Source: Citricoccus sp. K5
Lineage (GTDB): Bacteria; Actinomycetota; Actinomycetes; Actinomycetales; Micrococcaceae
Direction: 5' to 3'
Length of the DNA: 64,000 nt
Assembly: GCF_902506195.1 (NCBI RefSeq)
Contig: NZ_LR732817.1
Coordinates: 1,130,909 to 1,194,908 of the forward strand
The notes under the pieces are model-generated. The model ran no database searches. It saw only the letters and a list, made by a program, of their open reading frames with translations, and was not told the DNA's origin. Both the position numbers and the translations under genes were made by a program. Shown piece after piece: positions 33,865 through 44,240 of the stretch. The first letter of the stretch is position 1, and each line of letters begins with the position of its first letter.

Positions 33865-35528
33865 GCATGAAAGACCACAAGAACAAAAGCAAGAACAAGA
33901 AGAGCACCCAGAACGAGGACTATCAATTCCCGGATGAACCGGCCGAGGCACCCGAGACGGTCGAGGCCGTCTACCGTGACCTGCTCGCGCGGGCCCCGGA
34001 GAACAAGATGGAACCGCGCATGGAACCGATGTTCCGGGCGATGGAGTTGCTCGGCGAACCGCAGCGGGCGGCTCCGGTCATCCACCTGACGGGGACGAAC
34101 GGCAAGACCTCCACGGCGCGCATGATCGAGTCGGTGCTACGGGCCTACGGCCTGCGCACCGGTCGGTACACCTCGCCGCACCTGAGCTCGGTGACCGAGC
34201 GCATCAGCATCGACGGGGCTCCGGTGGACCGCGGCACCTTCGTGCGGATCTGGAACGAGATCCTGCCGGTGGTCCAGGTGGTCGACGCCGAGCTGGAGGC
34301 GGCCGGGGAGAACCGGCTGACCTACTTCGAGGCCGTGACCGTGCTCGGCTTCGCCGTCTTCGCGGACGAGCCGGTGGATGTGGTGGTGCTCGAGGTCGGC
34401 CTCGGCGGGATCACGGACGCCACCAATGTGGCCGACGCGGCGGTGTCCGTGGTGAGCCCTATCTCACTGGACCACAGCGACCTGCTCGGGGACACCGTGG
34501 CCGAGATCGCCGCGGAGAAGGCCGGGATCATCAAGCCCGGCGGCTTCCTCGTCTCGGCCGCCCAGGAACCGGACGCCGCGCAGGTCCTGCTGGACGTGGC
34601 CCGTGCGGTGGACGCGGGTTTCCGGTTCGGCGGCGTCGACTTCGGTGTGGAGTCCCGCTCCGTGGCCGTGGGTGGACAGCAGGTGTCCGTCCAGGGCATC
34701 GCGGGCCGCTACCCCGAGCTCACACTGCCGCTGCACGGCGGGCACCAGGCCGAGAACCTGGCCCTGGCCGTGGCCGCATTGGAGGCGTTCTTCGGGGGCG
34801 AGAAGCCGCTGAAGTTCGACCTGCTGCAGCAGGGCATCGCCGAGGTCACCGCGCCCGGCCGGCTCGAGGTGGTGCGCAACGCACCGACGATCGTGGTGGA
34901 CGCGGCGCACAATCCGGCAGGCATCAAGGCCACCGCCGGGGCACTCCAGGAGGCGTTCGGGCTGGAGAAGCTCGTGCTGGTGGTCGGTGTCCTCCAGGAG
35001 AAGGACGCCCTGTCCATGCTCACAGAGCTGTACCGGGAGTTCGGCGACCTGGTGGAGGACCTCTGCTTGACCCAGTCCGATTCGCCGCGGGCCATCCCGG
35101 CCGGCGAACTGGCCCAGACGGCCCTGGACGCCGGCTGGCCGGAGGAGGATCTCTTCGCCACGGAGTCCATTCCGGACGCCATCGAATGGGCGGTGGGACG
35201 TGCCGAGGCCACCGTTGCCGGGGAAGCCGGCCTAGGCGGCGGTGTGCTGATCACCGGATCCATCACCCTGGTGGCCCAAGCCCGTGAGCTCCTCGGTGCA
35301 CCCTCAGCGGGTGCGCCCGGTTCCGGGACCCCGGAGGCCGTGGCCGTGCCCACCGCCGTGGACGTATTCAACGACTTCGGCCTGGAGCTGGGTGACGGCC
35401 TCGACGAGGACGAGGAGGACTTCGACGACATCTTCGACGAGAACGATCCTGATGACGATGCCGATGGCGGAGCCCCAGGGGCGGGACGCTCCCGGGGATT
35501 CCGGGCAGACGGAGGGAACAACGCATGA
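33861..35528 (+). CDS. folC: Bifunctional dihydrofolate/folylpolyglutamate synthase
   Basis: FolC adds glutamate to dihydropteroate and tetrahydrofolate. The P-loop is [35 protein letters not shown] and [26 protein letters not shown] are also typical, with [11 protein letters not shown] in the second domain. At 555 residues it is long: a Lys-rich N-terminus of about 20 residues and an acidic C-terminal tail ([19 protein letters not shown]) are extra. The GTG overlaps the ileS stop; an ATG lies two codons later. Confidence 0.94.
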   Translation: MSMKDHKNKSKNKKSTQNEDYQFPDEPAEAPETVEAVYRDLLARAPENKMEPRMEPMFRAMELLGEPQRAAPVIHLTGTNGKTSTARMIESVLRAYGLRTGRYTSPHLSSVTERISIDGAPVDRGTFVRIWNEILPVVQVVDAELEAAGENRLTYFEAVTVLGFAVFADEPVDVVVLEVGLGGITDATNVADAAVSVVSPISLDHSDLLGDTVAEIAAEKAGIIKPGGFLVSAAQEPDAAQVLLDVARAVDAGFRFGGVDFGVESRSVAVGGQQVSVQGIAGRYPELTLPLHGGHQAENLALAVAALEAFFGGEKPLKFDLLQQGIAEVTAPGRLEVVRNAPTIVVDAAHNPAGIKATAGALQEAFGLEKLVLVVGVLQEKDALSMLTELYREFGDLVEDLCLTQSDSPRAIPAGELAQTALDAGWPEEDLFATESIPDAIEWAVGRAEATVAGEAGLGGGVLITGSITLVAQARELLGAPSAGAPGSGTPEAVAVPTAVDVFNDFGLELGDGLDEDEEDFDDIFDENDPDDDADGGAPGAGRSRGFRADGGNNA

Positions 35529-36016
35529 GTTCGGACCACTCATCCGAGACGACGACCGGGCACGAGCCCTGGCGACCGGCACGGGAGACCAAGTCCCAGA
35601 GGCAGTGGAAGCCGGGGCAGGTCAAGAAGGTCCGCTCCATCCGGGCGACCTTCACCTCCACCGTCCTGGTCATGGAGGCCTTCGTGCTGGCCTTCTTCGG
35701 CATGGCCGTCTACGGGGTCAACCGTGGCGAGCCGATGGCACCCTGGGCGCTGGGCCTGTCCCTGGGCCTGGCGGTGGTGGCGATCCTGACGTGTGCGCTG
35801 GTCCGGAAGCCGCTCGGCATCTGGATCGGCTGGACCATCCAGATTCTCCTGGTGGCGTCAGCCTTCATCGAGTACACCATGGCCATCGTGGGCGTGGGCT
35901 TCGGCCTGGCCTGGTGGTACGCCGTGGTCAAGGGCGCGCAGATCGACCGTGAGAACACCTCGCGCGCCGAGGCCGAGGCGAAGTGGCGTGAAGAGCACGG
36001 CCCCGCATCCCAGTAG
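35525..36016 (+). CDS. DUF4233 membrane protein
   Basis: A 163-residue protein with a polar first 40 residues and four predicted membrane helices: TSTVLVMEAFVLAFFGMAVYG, PWALGLSLGLAVVAILTCAL, GIWIGWTIQILLVASAFIEY and MAIVGVGFGLAWWYAVVKG. A charged tail of about 25 residues ends it. DUF4233 is found almost always between folC and ndk in actinobacteria, as here; the function is unknown. The ATG overlaps the folC stop. Confidence 0.9.
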   Translation: MSSDHSSETTTGHEPWRPARETKSQRQWKPGQVKKVRSIRATFTSTVLVMEAFVLAFFGMAVYGVNRGEPMAPWALGLSLGLAVVAILTCALVRKPLGIWIGWTIQILLVASAFIEYTMAIVGVGFGLAWWYAVVKGAQIDRENTSRAEAEAKWREEHGPASQ

Positions 36017-36098
36017 GGTTGGACCCGGAGTTCGCGTGAGCGGCCTAGAAACCATCCATTCCGGGACCACCCGACCCCTGGAGATCCAAGGAGCATCT

Positions 36099-36521
36099 GT
36101 GACCACCACTGTTGAAGAGACCCTCGTCCTCATCAAGCCCGACGGAGTCGCCCGCAACCTGACCGGCCAGATCCTGGCCCGTGTCGAGGCCAAGGGATAC
36201 ACCGTCGCGGACCTGAGGATGCTTGAGCCGAGCCGCGAGATGCTCGTGCAGCACTACGCCGAGCACGAGGGCAAACCCTTCTTCGAGCCGCTGGTCGAGT
36301 TCATGGGTTCCGGCCCGGTCGTGGCCGTGCGCCTGCAAGGCAACCGGGTCATCGAGGGCTTCCGCTCACTGGCCGGCGCCACGGAGCCCACCACCGCGGC
36401 CCCTGGGACCATCCGTGGTGACCTCGGCCGCGACTGGGGCGAGTCCGTGCAGAAGAACCTGGTCCACGGCTCCGACTCCACCGAGTCGGCCACCCGCGAG
36501 CTCGGCATCTGGTTCGCCTGA
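36099..36521 (+). CDS. ndk: Nucleoside diphosphate kinase
   Basis: This 140-residue enzyme balances nucleoside triphosphates through a phospho-His intermediate. The active-site His is in NLVHGSDSTESATRELGIWF. TLVLIKPDGVARNLTGQIL and GATEPTTAAPGTIRGDLG are family motifs. GTG 36099 is preceded by AAGGAG six bases away. The open frame extends upstream into the end of the DUF4233 gene but is not conserved there. Confidence 0.96.
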   Translation: MTTTVEETLVLIKPDGVARNLTGQILARVEAKGYTVADLRMLEPSREMLVQHYAEHEGKPFFEPLVEFMGSGPVVAVRLQGNRVIEGFRSLAGATEPTTAAPGTIRGDLGRDWGESVQKNLVHGSDSTESATRELGIWFA

Positions 36522-36714
36522 CCTGTCCGACCGCTCTGACTGAATCCCGCTGAACTTTCTCGGTCCCTCGGAGGGACTGCCGATGCAGACCGCAGGTATG
36601 GAGTGGGGCCGCGGGGGTCAGGGTCCTAGGGTGATCCTGGAATTCCGCCGCCGCTCGACAGAGCACATCGACAGAGAACAGTGGGGGGCACCCCCCCGGA
36701 CCCGAGGAGTCATC

Positions 36715-37236
36715 ATGACGCAGAACGCCTCCAGCCCGTACTACCTGGCCGAGCCCTATACCGAGGTCACGGTTCTCGAGGTGCCGCCGGTCACCACGGT
36801 GGTGCAGGCCGTCACCGATTCGCCGATGGCGTCCATGGCGGAGGTGTTCGACTCCACCTTCTCGGCTCTCTTTCCCGCGCTCGGCGCCCACGGCCTCCAG
36901 CCGGTCGGTCCCGCCTTCTCGCTGCACACCCGGATGCCCACGGACACGGTGGACATGGAGGTGGGTCTGCCGGTGGACCGGCCTCTGGCCGAGCCGGTCA
37001 CCGCGGGAACAGGAATCACGTTGGCGTCCTCCGAGTTGCCGGGAGGCCGGATCGCGATCGTGTCCCACCTCGGCGCGTATGACGGCCTGGGGGACGCCTG
37101 GGGCACCTTCATGCAGGCCGTGGCCGAGGCCGGGCATCAGCCGGCGCTGCCGTTCTGGGAGATCTACGTGACCGAGCCGAGCCCGGACCAGGACCCGGCC
37201 GCCATGCGCACTGACCTGGTCACGCTGCTCGCCTGA
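36715..37236 (+). CDS. GyrI-like (AraC effector-binding) domain protein
   Basis: A 173-residue SOUL/GyrI-like ligand-binding protein without a DNA-binding part. TVLEVPPVTTVVQAVTDSPMASMAEVFDSTFSALFPAL is the N-terminal half-repeat. VDMEVGLPVDRPL, LPGGRIAIVSHLGAYDGLGDAW and the C-terminal WEIYVTEPSPDQDPAAMRTDLVTLL are also typical. It may bind a hydrophobic drug-like or regulatory ligand. ATG 36715 follows GAGGAG. Confidence 0.85.
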   Translation: MTQNASSPYYLAEPYTEVTVLEVPPVTTVVQAVTDSPMASMAEVFDSTFSALFPALGAHGLQPVGPAFSLHTRMPTDTVDMEVGLPVDRPLAEPVTAGTGITLASSELPGGRIAIVSHLGAYDGLGDAWGTFMQAVAEAGHQPALPFWEIYVTEPSPDQDPAAMRTDLVTLLA

Positions 37237-37292
37237 GCTTCCACGCTGTTCGCCCGAGTCAGTTCGCTGGGGCAGGCCGCCCGGACAGCGGC

Positions 37293-37958
37293 TCAGAAGA
37301 AGGCGTTGGAGAAGCGCAGCAGGATGGAGGCCAGCACGCCCACGTAGAGCAGGACGATGATCGGCCAGGACCACTCGGCGGCGAACTTCCGTAGGCCGGC
37401 CGGGGCGGGGATCACGCCGTGTTGGATGTTCCGGGACGTCAGCAGGACGAACAGGGGGATCATGCCGGCCCAGACGACCATGCAGTACAGGCAGAGGATG
37501 TTGATCTCGTAGACGGCCTGGCTCCACAACCAGACGATGAAGACGAAGCCGGCCAGGACTCCGAGGTTCATTCCGATCCAGAACCAGCGGGCGAACCGCG
37601 CCCGGGCGAACAGGCCCATGGCGATGGTGATGACGATCGGGAATGCCACCATGCCGATGAATTGGTTGGGGAAGTTGAACAGCTGGGACTGCCACGTCTT
37701 CATGACCTCGCCGCAGGACACCCAGGGATTGAGGTCGCAACTGGTGATGTGGTTCGGATCGTTCCACAGCATCACCCGTTCCATGACCAGCATGAGGGTG
37801 CCGTAGAGGCCCAGCAGGGCGGTGACCAGCATCATCCAGGCCGTGCCGAGAGGACGGGCGTACCAGCTGAGCCGGTCGTCGAGCCCACCGCCGGGGGTGG
37901 CGACGTCGCTGCCAGCGTCGGTCGCGGTGCGGGGGGGAGCATCTGCGGAAGAGTTCAC
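37293..37958 (-). CDS. Vitamin K epoxide reductase (VKOR) family membrane protein
   Basis: A 221-residue integral membrane oxidoreductase. Loop cysteines are in SCDLNPWVSCGEVM, and the redox CxxC is in INILCLYCMVVWAGM. About five hydrophobic segments are seen. Bacterial VKOR reoxidises DsbA-like proteins during disulfide formation outside the membrane. The GTG at 37956-37958 follows GGAG, but with a spacing of only 2 bases, so the start is somewhat uncertain. The long upstream open frame lies in the rne leader and is not coding. Confidence 0.92.
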   Translation of the reverse strand: MNSSADAPPRTATDAGSDVATPGGGLDDRLSWYARPLGTAWMMLVTALLGLYGTLMLVMERVMLWNDPNHITSCDLNPWVSCGEVMKTWQSQLFNFPNQFIGMVAFPIVITIAMGLFARARFARWFWIGMNLGVLAGFVFIVWLWSQAVYEINILCLYCMVVWAGMIPLFVLLTSRNIQHGVIPAPAGLRKFAAEWSWPIIVLLYVGVLASILLRFSNAFF

Positions 37959-38453
37959 CGCTCCATCGTAGAACGTGGGGTGCTGCCGTGAACGAGTCCT
38001 GCTGCGGAGTACGGCCGTGGCGCCGGATGGTGGAGGCCCATCGGCTTCATCCCGCCGATCAGGCGCCCCGTGTGAGAGAATGGTCCTCGACCCGCCGATG
38101 GCCACACCATGGGCAGGGTCCATTGGACGGCCACCGGGCCGGCGGTAGAGGACTGAGGCAGTGTAAGGAAACTGCCAGGCCTTCAGAGACGCGGACCACG
38201 CGTCCTCGGCCTTGCGACAGCCGCCATTGGCACGCGACAAGACGCGTGAGACCGGGATGGCCGCCGATGGTTCCGGGGGAGGACGCCGCATCCAGCGGAG
38301 ACCGAACCTACGGTTCACCTAAGACTTTTTGGAGTCCGTCGACGGCGGCACCCCGAGTACCGCTTGACGGATCGGGGGAAACGCCACCGGGAACGGACCG
38401 AGCCGCTCCACGGGCACGAGTGTGGCGTGACCGCGGTGCAGGAGGTGCTGTCC
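37959..38453 (+). other. Long structured leader of rne (about 370 bases of 5' UTR)
   Basis: This is the only gap over 300 bases without a gene. A GAGAAT -10-like box is at 38076. Several hairpins follow: GGCAGT/ACTGCC (38157-38176), GACGCG/CGCGTC (38188-38204) and CACGCG/CGCGTG (38231-38248). A U-rich element, GACTTTTTGGAGTC, lies near 38321. The ribosome binding site AGGAGG is eight bases before the rne ATG. No known riboswitch consensus was recognised. RNase E leaders are autoregulated in other bacteria, so a similar role is plausible. Confidence 0.6.
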
Positions 38454-41400
38454 ATGGCAGCCAACGAACATCACGACAACGATGCAGCAGCAACGTCCGA
38501 ACAGGACGCGCAGTCCACGGGAGACCGGACGCTGGATCCGCCCTCAGCGGTTCCCGAGGACGCCGGGGCAATGGTCGTCCAGGAATCATCCTCCGCTGAG
38601 GATTTCCCGGCCACCGAGTCTGAGGCGCCGGCCGGCCCCTCGGATACGGCCACTGCTGGCGGCACCGCGGCAACGGAACCCGCCGAGGAGAAGCCGGCCG
38701 TTGATGACCCCTTCGCCATCCCGGATGACCCGTTGGCCCTGATCTTCAAGGCTCCGGACCTGTCCACCCTTCCCCCGGTACCGCGCAGGTCCCGCGATGA
38801 CCGCAGCGAACGCAGTGAGCCAGAAGGCCGGGGCCCGCGTCAGAACCGCAACCGCCGTCAGGACGAGGACGCCAGCGGCGGCGATGACGAGCTCGAGGCC
38901 ACGGCTGACGGCACACGCATGTCCCGCGATGACCGGGACGAGCAGGAGGACGAGGGCGGGCAGTCCGGTTCCCGCAGCTCCCGCCGTCGCCGCCGCGGCC
39001 GGGGCCGCTCGGGCAGCGCCTCGGACCAGGGCAGCACCACGTCGGAAGACGAGGACGGCGATGACCAGTCCCAGCGCAGCTCCGGTGCGCGCGGCGGAGA
39101 CGGCCGTGAGAACCCGTCCCACGTGGACGGCTCGGACGCCGAGGGCGACGGCAACGGTTCGCGCCGCCGCCGCAAGCGCCGCCGCGGTGACGTGGACATG
39201 GAGCTGGAGGGTGGCGCCGGGGATGACCCGGAGAACACCGTGACCCGTGTTCGCGCGCCCCGCCAGACCGCCTCCACCGGTCCGGAGGCCGTCACCTCAC
39301 TCAAGGGCTCCACCCGTCTGGAGGCCAAGCGCCAGCGCCGCCGCGATTCACGCTCCGGTGGCCGCCAGCGCCGCCATGTGATCACCGAGGCCGAGTTCCT
39401 GGCCCGCCGCGAGTCGGTGGACCGCAAGATGCTGGTCCGCCAGCGTGAGCACCGCATCCAGATCGCCGTCTTGGAGGACGGGGTCCTGGCCGAGCACTTC
39501 GTGTCCAACACCACCCAGGACTCGATGATCGGCAACGTCTACGTGGGCAAGGTCCAGAACGTGCTGCCGTCCATGGAGGCCGCCTTCGTGGATATCGGCC
39601 GCGGCCGCAACGCGGTGCTCTATGCCGGCGAGGTCAATTGGGATGCCGCCAACCTCGAGGGCAAGTCCCGCAAGATCGAGAATGCCCTGAAGTCCGGCGA
39701 CTCCGTCCTCGTCCAGGTCACCAAGGACCCGGTCGGTCACAAGGGCGCCCGGCTCACCAGCCAGATCTCCCTGCCGGGCCGCTACCTCGTCTACGTGCCG
39801 GGAGGTTCCATGACGGGCATCTCCCGCAAGCTTCCGGACGTCGAGCGCTCCCGCCTGAAGAAGATCCTGAAGGACCATCTCCCGGAGAACGCCGGCGTGA
39901 TCGTTCGCACGGCGGCCGAGGGCACCTCGGAGCAGGAGCTGATGCATGACATCAACCGCCTGCGTGCCCAGTGGGAGGGAATCGAGGAGAAGTCGACCTC
40001 CACGAAGACCCTGGCGCCGGAACTGCTCTACTCGGAACCGGACCTGACGATCAAGGTGGTCCGGGACGTCTTCAACGAGGACTTCTCCGGCATGATCGTC
40101 CAGGGCGAGGACGTCTGGGACAACATCGAGGCCTACGTGACCTACGTGGCGCCGGACCTGCTGCCCCGCCTGGAGCAGTGGAAGCCCGAGGAGCATGGCG
40201 GCGAGGACCTGTTCGCGTCCAACCGCATCGACGAGCAGCTGCAGAAGGCGCTGGACCGCAAGGTCTTCCTGCCCTCCGGCGGCTCGCTCGTCATCGACCG
40301 CACCGAGGCGATGACCGTGGTGGACGTCAACACCGGCAAGTTCACCGGGTCCGGCGGCAACCTCGAGGAGACCGTCACCAAGAACAACCTCGAGGCGGCC
40401 GAGGAGATCGTCCGGCAGCTGCGCCTGCGGGACATCGGCGGCATCATCGTCATCGACTTCATCGACATGGTGCTCGAGTCCAACCGTGATCTCGTGCTGC
40501 GCCGCATGGTCGAGTGCCTCGGCCGCGACCGCACCAAGCACCAGGTCGCCGAGGTGACCTCGCTCGGCCTGGTCCAGATGACCCGCAAGCGGATGGGCAC
40601 CGGCCTCGTCGAGATCTTCTCGGAGACCTGCGAGCACTGCAACGGCCGCGGCATCATCGTCCATGACATGCCGGTGGAGCACCGCCGCGCCCACAATGCG
40701 CACGGCGAACCGCGGGCCCACAGTGCGCCCCCCACCCACGGCGGATCGGGGGGATCCGGTGGTTCCGGCGGGTCCGGGCAGGACGACTCCAACGACGCGG
40801 GCCGGAAGTCCTCCCGCAGTGAGCGCCGCCGCCGCAGCCGGGAACGCCAGGCCGAGCGTGAGCGTCATGAGCAGCATGAGCCGCCGGTCGAGCAGCAGCT
40901 CACCCCCGAGGAGGAGGCCGAGCGCAAGGCCCGTGCCGAAGCGGCCCGGGCGGCCTTCGCCAACATGGCAGCCGCTGCGGCCAGCGCGCATGAGGAGAAG
41001 GACGGACCCTCCGGCTCCGAGAAGGCCTCCCAGCCGGCACCGGAACGGCAGACCCGCCAGGAAGCCGGCCAGGATCAGCCGGATCCGGCACCCTCGACCC
41101 TGACCCTCGCGGGCGAGGCCGTCGAGGTTCCGCAGGCCAAGCGCCGTTCCCGGCGTTCGAAGGCCACGGCGGCGGCCCCCCAGGCGGACCTGGCATCACT
41201 GGAGAGCGCCCTCGACCAGAAGACCCCCCGCGACCAGCGTGCCTCCGGAGACGCGCCTCAGACAGGCCAGACAGGTCAAACAGCTCAGACAGAACCGGCA
41301 GCGCGGCCTCAGCGCCGTCGTCGGGCGGCCTCCTCCGAGGGTGCCGGTGACATCCGGACGGTGGAGGTCGCGGCGGCCGGAGAGAACGCTGGCGGTGGTC

Positions 41401-41537
41401 ATCGCTTCAGCGCAACCGCCGCCCCGGCCAGGAGCGGCACGGGGTCGGAGGCCCAGCAGAAGGCGGCGACGCCCTCGGCTGCGCCGATGATGCTCGGCGT
41501 CGGGGTCAAGGCGGAGGATATCGCCCGCCCCGAGTGA
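38454..41537 (+). CDS. rne: Ribonuclease E/G family endoribonuclease
   Basis: A 1027-residue RNase E with the actinobacterial layout: the catalytic part is central. About 330 charged, Arg/Asp/Glu-rich residues come first. The S1 domain starts near residue 333 ([18 protein letters not shown]). The DNase I-like catalytic domain has [11 protein letters not shown] (about 622) and IIVIDFIDM, and the zinc-link CEHC is near residue 724. The C-terminal 280 residues are disordered, with [12 protein letters not shown] and Arg/Glu-rich tracts. ATG 38454 follows AGGAGG. It heads the rplU-rpmA-obg block. Confidence 0.95.
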   Translation: MAANEHHDNDAAATSEQDAQSTGDRTLDPPSAVPEDAGAMVVQESSSAEDFPATESEAPAGPSDTATAGGTAATEPAEEKPAVDDPFAIPDDPLALIFKAPDLSTLPPVPRRSRDDRSERSEPEGRGPRQNRNRRQDEDASGGDDELEATADGTRMSRDDRDEQEDEGGQSGSRSSRRRRRGRGRSGSASDQGSTTSEDEDGDDQSQRSSGARGGDGRENPSHVDGSDAEGDGNGSRRRRKRRRGDVDMELEGGAGDDPENTVTRVRAPRQTASTGPEAVTSLKGSTRLEAKRQRRRDSRSGGRQRRHVITEAEFLARRESVDRKMLVRQREHRIQIAVLEDGVLAEHFVSNTTQDSMIGNVYVGKVQNVLPSMEAAFVDIGRGRNAVLYAGEVNWDAANLEGKSRKIENALKSGDSVLVQVTKDPVGHKGARLTSQISLPGRYLVYVPGGSMTGISRKLPDVERSRLKKILKDHLPENAGVIVRTAAEGTSEQELMHDINRLRAQWEGIEEKSTSTKTLAPELLYSEPDLTIKVVRDVFNEDFSGMIVQGEDVWDNIEAYVTYVAPDLLPRLEQWKPEEHGGEDLFASNRIDEQLQKALDRKVFLPSGGSLVIDRTEAMTVVDVNTGKFTGSGGNLEETVTKNNLEAAEEIVRQLRLRDIGGIIVIDFIDMVLESNRDLVLRRMVECLGRDRTKHQVAEVTSLGLVQMTRKRMGTGLVEIFSETCEHCNGRGIIVHDMPVEHRRAHNAHGEPRAHSAPPTHGGSGGSGGSGGSGQDDSNDAGRKSSRSERRRRSRERQAERERHEQHEPPVEQQLTPEEEAERKARAEAARAAFANMAAAAASAHEEKDGPSGSEKASQPAPERQTRQEAGQDQPDPAPSTLTLAGEAVEVPQAKRRSRRSKATAAAPQADLASLESALDQKTPRDQRASGDAPQTGQTGQTAQTEPAARPQRRRRAASSEGAGDIRTVEVAAAGENAGGGHRFSATAAPARSGTGSEAQQKAATPSAAPMMLGVGVKAEDIARPE

Positions 41538-41546
41538 GCGTGTCAT

Positions 41547-41769
41547 TTGGCCCGAGGGGGCACCGGCGGGTAGGATAGATACTCGGTGCTGCGCCGCCGT
41601 CGTTTTCTGTCTGCCCGGTGAATTGGGTATTGGAAAGCCCGCCGGTACGCCGAGAGCCGTTGCCCCCGCTGTCCGGGACCGTCCGCCTTTGCCGGCCGGA
41701 CACCGCTGGTTTGGGCAGGCCGGGTTGCAGTCAAACAGATTCGTAAATGTCGAGAGAAGTGAGTCCCAA
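41547..41769 (+). promoter_or_regulatory. Promoter and long leader of rplU
   Basis: TTGGCC (41547-41552) and TAGGAT (41571-41576) are spaced by 18 bases. This gives a leader of about 185 bases before the rplU GTG. The leader contains several GC-rich inverted stretches. Actinobacterial L21 operons are known to have an autoregulatory RNA leader; this region sits in the right place, but I could not verify the consensus. Confidence 0.5.
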
Positions 41770-42078
41770 GTGGTGTACGCGATTGTCCGCGCTGGCGGCC
41801 GCCAGGAAAAGGTCTCCGTTGGAGACCTCGTTACCCTTGACCGCGTTGCCGCTGAGGCCGGAAGCTCCCTGGAGCTGTCCGCCGTCATGCTGGTGGACGG
41901 GGACAAGGTGACCACCGGTACCGATGACCTGGCCAAGGTCAAGGTCACTGCCGAGGTCGTTGACCATTCCCGTGGCAAGAAGATTGTCATCCAGAAGTAC
42001 AAGAACAAGACCGGCTACAAGAAGCGCCAGGGTCACCGTTCCGAGCTGACCACCGTCAAGGTCACCTCGATCGCCTGA
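41770..42078 (+). CDS. rplU: 50S ribosomal protein L21
   Basis: This 102-residue L21 protein begins [25 protein letters not shown] and includes [25 protein letters not shown], the rRNA-binding C-terminal part. Two successive GTG codons (41770 and 41773) could start it, with MVYAIV or MYAIV as the N-terminus; the first is preceded by AGAAGTGAG. It is followed at 44 bases by rpmA. Confidence 0.97.
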   Translation: MVYAIVRAGGRQEKVSVGDLVTLDRVAAEAGSSLELSAVMLVDGDKVTTGTDDLAKVKVTAEVVDHSRGKKIVIQKYKNKTGYKKRQGHRSELTTVKVTSIA

Positions 42079-42122
42079 TCCGGACTTCCAGGTCCCCGAG
42101 ATAAACACCGAAGGATTGCACC

Positions 42123-42383
42123 ATGGCACATAAGAAGGCCGGTAGTTCCTCCAAGAACGGCCGCGATTCGAACGCACAGTTCCTGGGCGTCAAGCGTTTC
42201 GGCGGCCAGGCCGTCAACGCCGGCGAGATCCTGGTCCGCCAGCGCGGTACCAAGTTCCACCCGGGCTCCAACGTCGGCATCGGCAAGGACGACACCCTGT
42301 TCGCCCTGTCCGCCGGCGCCGTCGAGTTCGGCAACCGTCGTGGCCGCAAGGTCGTGAACATCGTTACTGCCGCTGCTGAGTGA
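42123..42383 (+). CDS. rpmA: 50S ribosomal protein L27
   Basis: L27 of 86 residues: [42 protein letters not shown]. It starts directly with AHKKAG, so it is not the cleaved-leader form seen in Firmicutes. It sits near the peptidyl-transferase centre and contacts tRNA. AAGGA precedes the ATG. Confidence 0.98.
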   Translation: MAHKKAGSSSKNGRDSNAQFLGVKRFGGQAVNAGEILVRQRGTKFHPGSNVGIGKDDTLFALSAGAVEFGNRRGRKVVNIVTAAAE

Positions 42384-42430
42384 TCATTCAGCTGACGGCA
42401 CCGGGGGAGTGATCCCCCAGTAGTTCAACG

Positions 42431-42471
42431 CTCCGGCGGGGGTGGGCCACTGCGGCCCGCCTCCGCCGGAG
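42431..42471 (+). terminator. Hairpin after rpmA
   Basis: CTCCGGCGG (42431-42439) pairs with CCGCCGGAG (42463-42471), with GGGCC/GGCCC inside. A smaller GGGGGA/TCCCCC hairpin is at 42403-42418. There is no T-tract, so termination could be partial, allowing read-through to obg. Confidence 0.5.
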
Positions 42472-42572
42472 TGGTTAACGCGCGCTGTGCTCCACCGGCG
42501 GAACACAGCGATCTGCGCAAGACTGGTCACCACCGCACGGGTGGTACCGAGAAGTTCTGAGGAGAGGCGGCC

Positions 42573-44240
42573 ATGGCGGCTTTCGTGGACCGGGTGGTCC
42601 TGCACGTTTCCGGCGGGCATGGAGGGCACGGCGTGGCTTCCGTGAAGCGGGAGAAGTTCAAGCCCCTGGGTGGTCCCGATGGCGGCAACGGCGGGGACGG
42701 CGGTGACGTCACCCTGGTCGTGGACTCCCAGACCACGACGTTGCTCTCCTACCATCACGCACCGCACCGTCATGGTGGCAATGGCGGTCCCGGGATGGGC
42801 GATTTCCGCAATGGCGGCAACGGCGAGTCCCTGACGCTGAGCGTGCCGGACGGCACCGTGGTCAAGGACGCCGAGGGGAACATCCTCGCCGACCTCGTGG
42901 GCCACGGCGCCAGCTTCGTGGCCGCGGAGGGCGGCATGGGCGGCCTCGGCAACGCGGCGCTGGCCTCGGCCAAGCGCAGGGCCCCCGGCTTCGCCCTGCT
43001 TGGCATCCCCGGGGATGAGCGGGACATCGTCCTGGAACTGAAGTCCGTGGCGGACGTGGCCCTGGTGGGTTTCCCCTCGGCCGGCAAGTCCTCCCTCATC
43101 GCCTCCATCTCCGCAGCCCGCCCGAAGATCGCCGACTATCCGTTCACCACCCTGGTACCGAACCTGGGCGTGGTCCAGGCCGGGGACACCCGCTACACCG
43201 TCGCCGATGTCCCGGGCCTGATCCCGGGTGCCTCCGAGGGCAAGGGCCTGGGCTTGGAGTTCCTGCGCCACGTGGAGCGCTGCGCGGCCCTGGTGCACGT
43301 ACTGGACTGCGGTTCCCTGGAGTCAGACCGGGATCCGCTCTCCGACTTCGAGGCCATCGAGGCGGAACTCGCCGCCTACGCCGTGGAGCCGACCTTCGCC
43401 CAGGGCGGCCAGGGCGTCATCCCGCTGAACGAACGCCCACGGCTGATCGCCCTGAACAAGACCGACCTTCCGGACGGCCAGGACATGGCGGACATGGTCC
43501 GCTCCACGCTGGAGGCGCGTGGACTGCGCGTCTTCGAGGTCTCCGCCGTCTCCCACAAGGGACTGGACCCCTTGAAGTTCGCGATGGCCGACCTGGTCCG
43601 CCAGGCCCGCGAACGGCTGCCCGAGCCCGAGGAGATCGCCGAACCAGAGGTCGTCCGCCCGCGGTCCGTCCGCTCGCGCAAGGGCCGCAGCGGAGAGTTT
43701 GAGATCCACCGTGAGGAGCGCAACCTCGAGCCCCTGTTCCGGGTCCGTGGCATCAAGCCCGAACGGTGGGTGGCCCAGACCGACTTCACCGTGGATGAGG
43801 CCGTGGGCTACCTGGCTGACCGCCTCAATCGCCTCGGCGTGGAGGATGAGCTGTTCAAGCAGGGCGCCAAGCCCGGGGATGCCGTGGTCATCGGCTCGGA
43901 TGACAACGGGGTGGTCTTCGACTGGGAGCCGACCATGGCCGCCGGTGCTGAGCTGTTGGGCGGCCCCCGCGGCGCCGACCTCCGCATGGAGGATCGCGAC
44001 CGGCCCACCCGTGAGGACAAGCGCCGCGACTACGAGGAGCGCAAGGCCGCCCGCGCCGCGACCCAGGCCGACCTTGCCAGTGAGCGCCGCACCGGTGTGT
44101 GGGCCGTGGACCAGGAGATCAACCGCCTGGCGGGTATCAGCGACGATGAGACCGGCACGTCCGACGAGACAGTCGGTTCCGGCACGGCCGATTACGCTGA
44201 TACGACGGCGGGCTCCGGCTCTGAGGACTCCCATGGCTGA
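42573..44240 (+). CDS. obg: GTPase Obg (CgtA)
   Basis: Ribosome-assembly GTPase, 555 residues. The Gly-rich Obg fold has [13 protein letters not shown]-like repeats ([19 protein letters not shown]) and [13 protein letters not shown]. The G-domain has P-loop [11 protein letters not shown], switch [16 protein letters not shown], and NKTD. The OCT C-terminal domain starts around 375. An acidic tail of about 50 residues is extra relative to most homologues. ATG 42573 follows GAGGAGAGG. It overlaps proB by 8 bases. Confidence 0.96.
   Translation: MAAFVDRVVLHVSGGHGGHGVASVKREKFKPLGGPDGGNGGDGGDVTLVVDSQTTTLLSYHHAPHRHGGNGGPGMGDFRNGGNGESLTLSVPDGTVVKDAEGNILADLVGHGASFVAAEGGMGGLGNAALASAKRRAPGFALLGIPGDERDIVLELKSVADVALVGFPSAGKSSLIASISAARPKIADYPFTTLVPNLGVVQAGDTRYTVADVPGLIPGASEGKGLGLEFLRHVERCAALVHVLDCGSLESDRDPLSDFEAIEAELAAYAVEPTFAQGGQGVIPLNERPRLIALNKTDLPDGQDMADMVRSTLEARGLRVFEVSAVSHKGLDPLKFAMADLVRQARERLPEPEEIAEPEVVRPRSVRSRKGRSGEFEIHREERNLEPLFRVRGIKPERWVAQTDFTVDEAVGYLADRLNRLGVEDELFKQGAKPGDAVVIGSDDNGVVFDWEPTMAAGAELLGGPRGADLRMEDRDRPTREDKRRDYEERKAARAATQADLASERRTGVWAVDQEINRLAGISDDETGTSDETVGSGTADYADTTAGSGSEDSHG

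Noticed and set aside
31972-33951. A 659-codon minus-strand open frame opposite ileS and folC
   Set aside because: Same type of shadow; it spans two real genes and has no recognisable domain.
42533-42551. A T-box-like string, GGGTGGTACCGAG, upstream of obg
   Set aside because: It is part of a simple ACCACC/GGTGGT hairpin, lacks the full AGGGTGGTACCGCG core, has no stem I or specifier, and obg is not a T-box gene.
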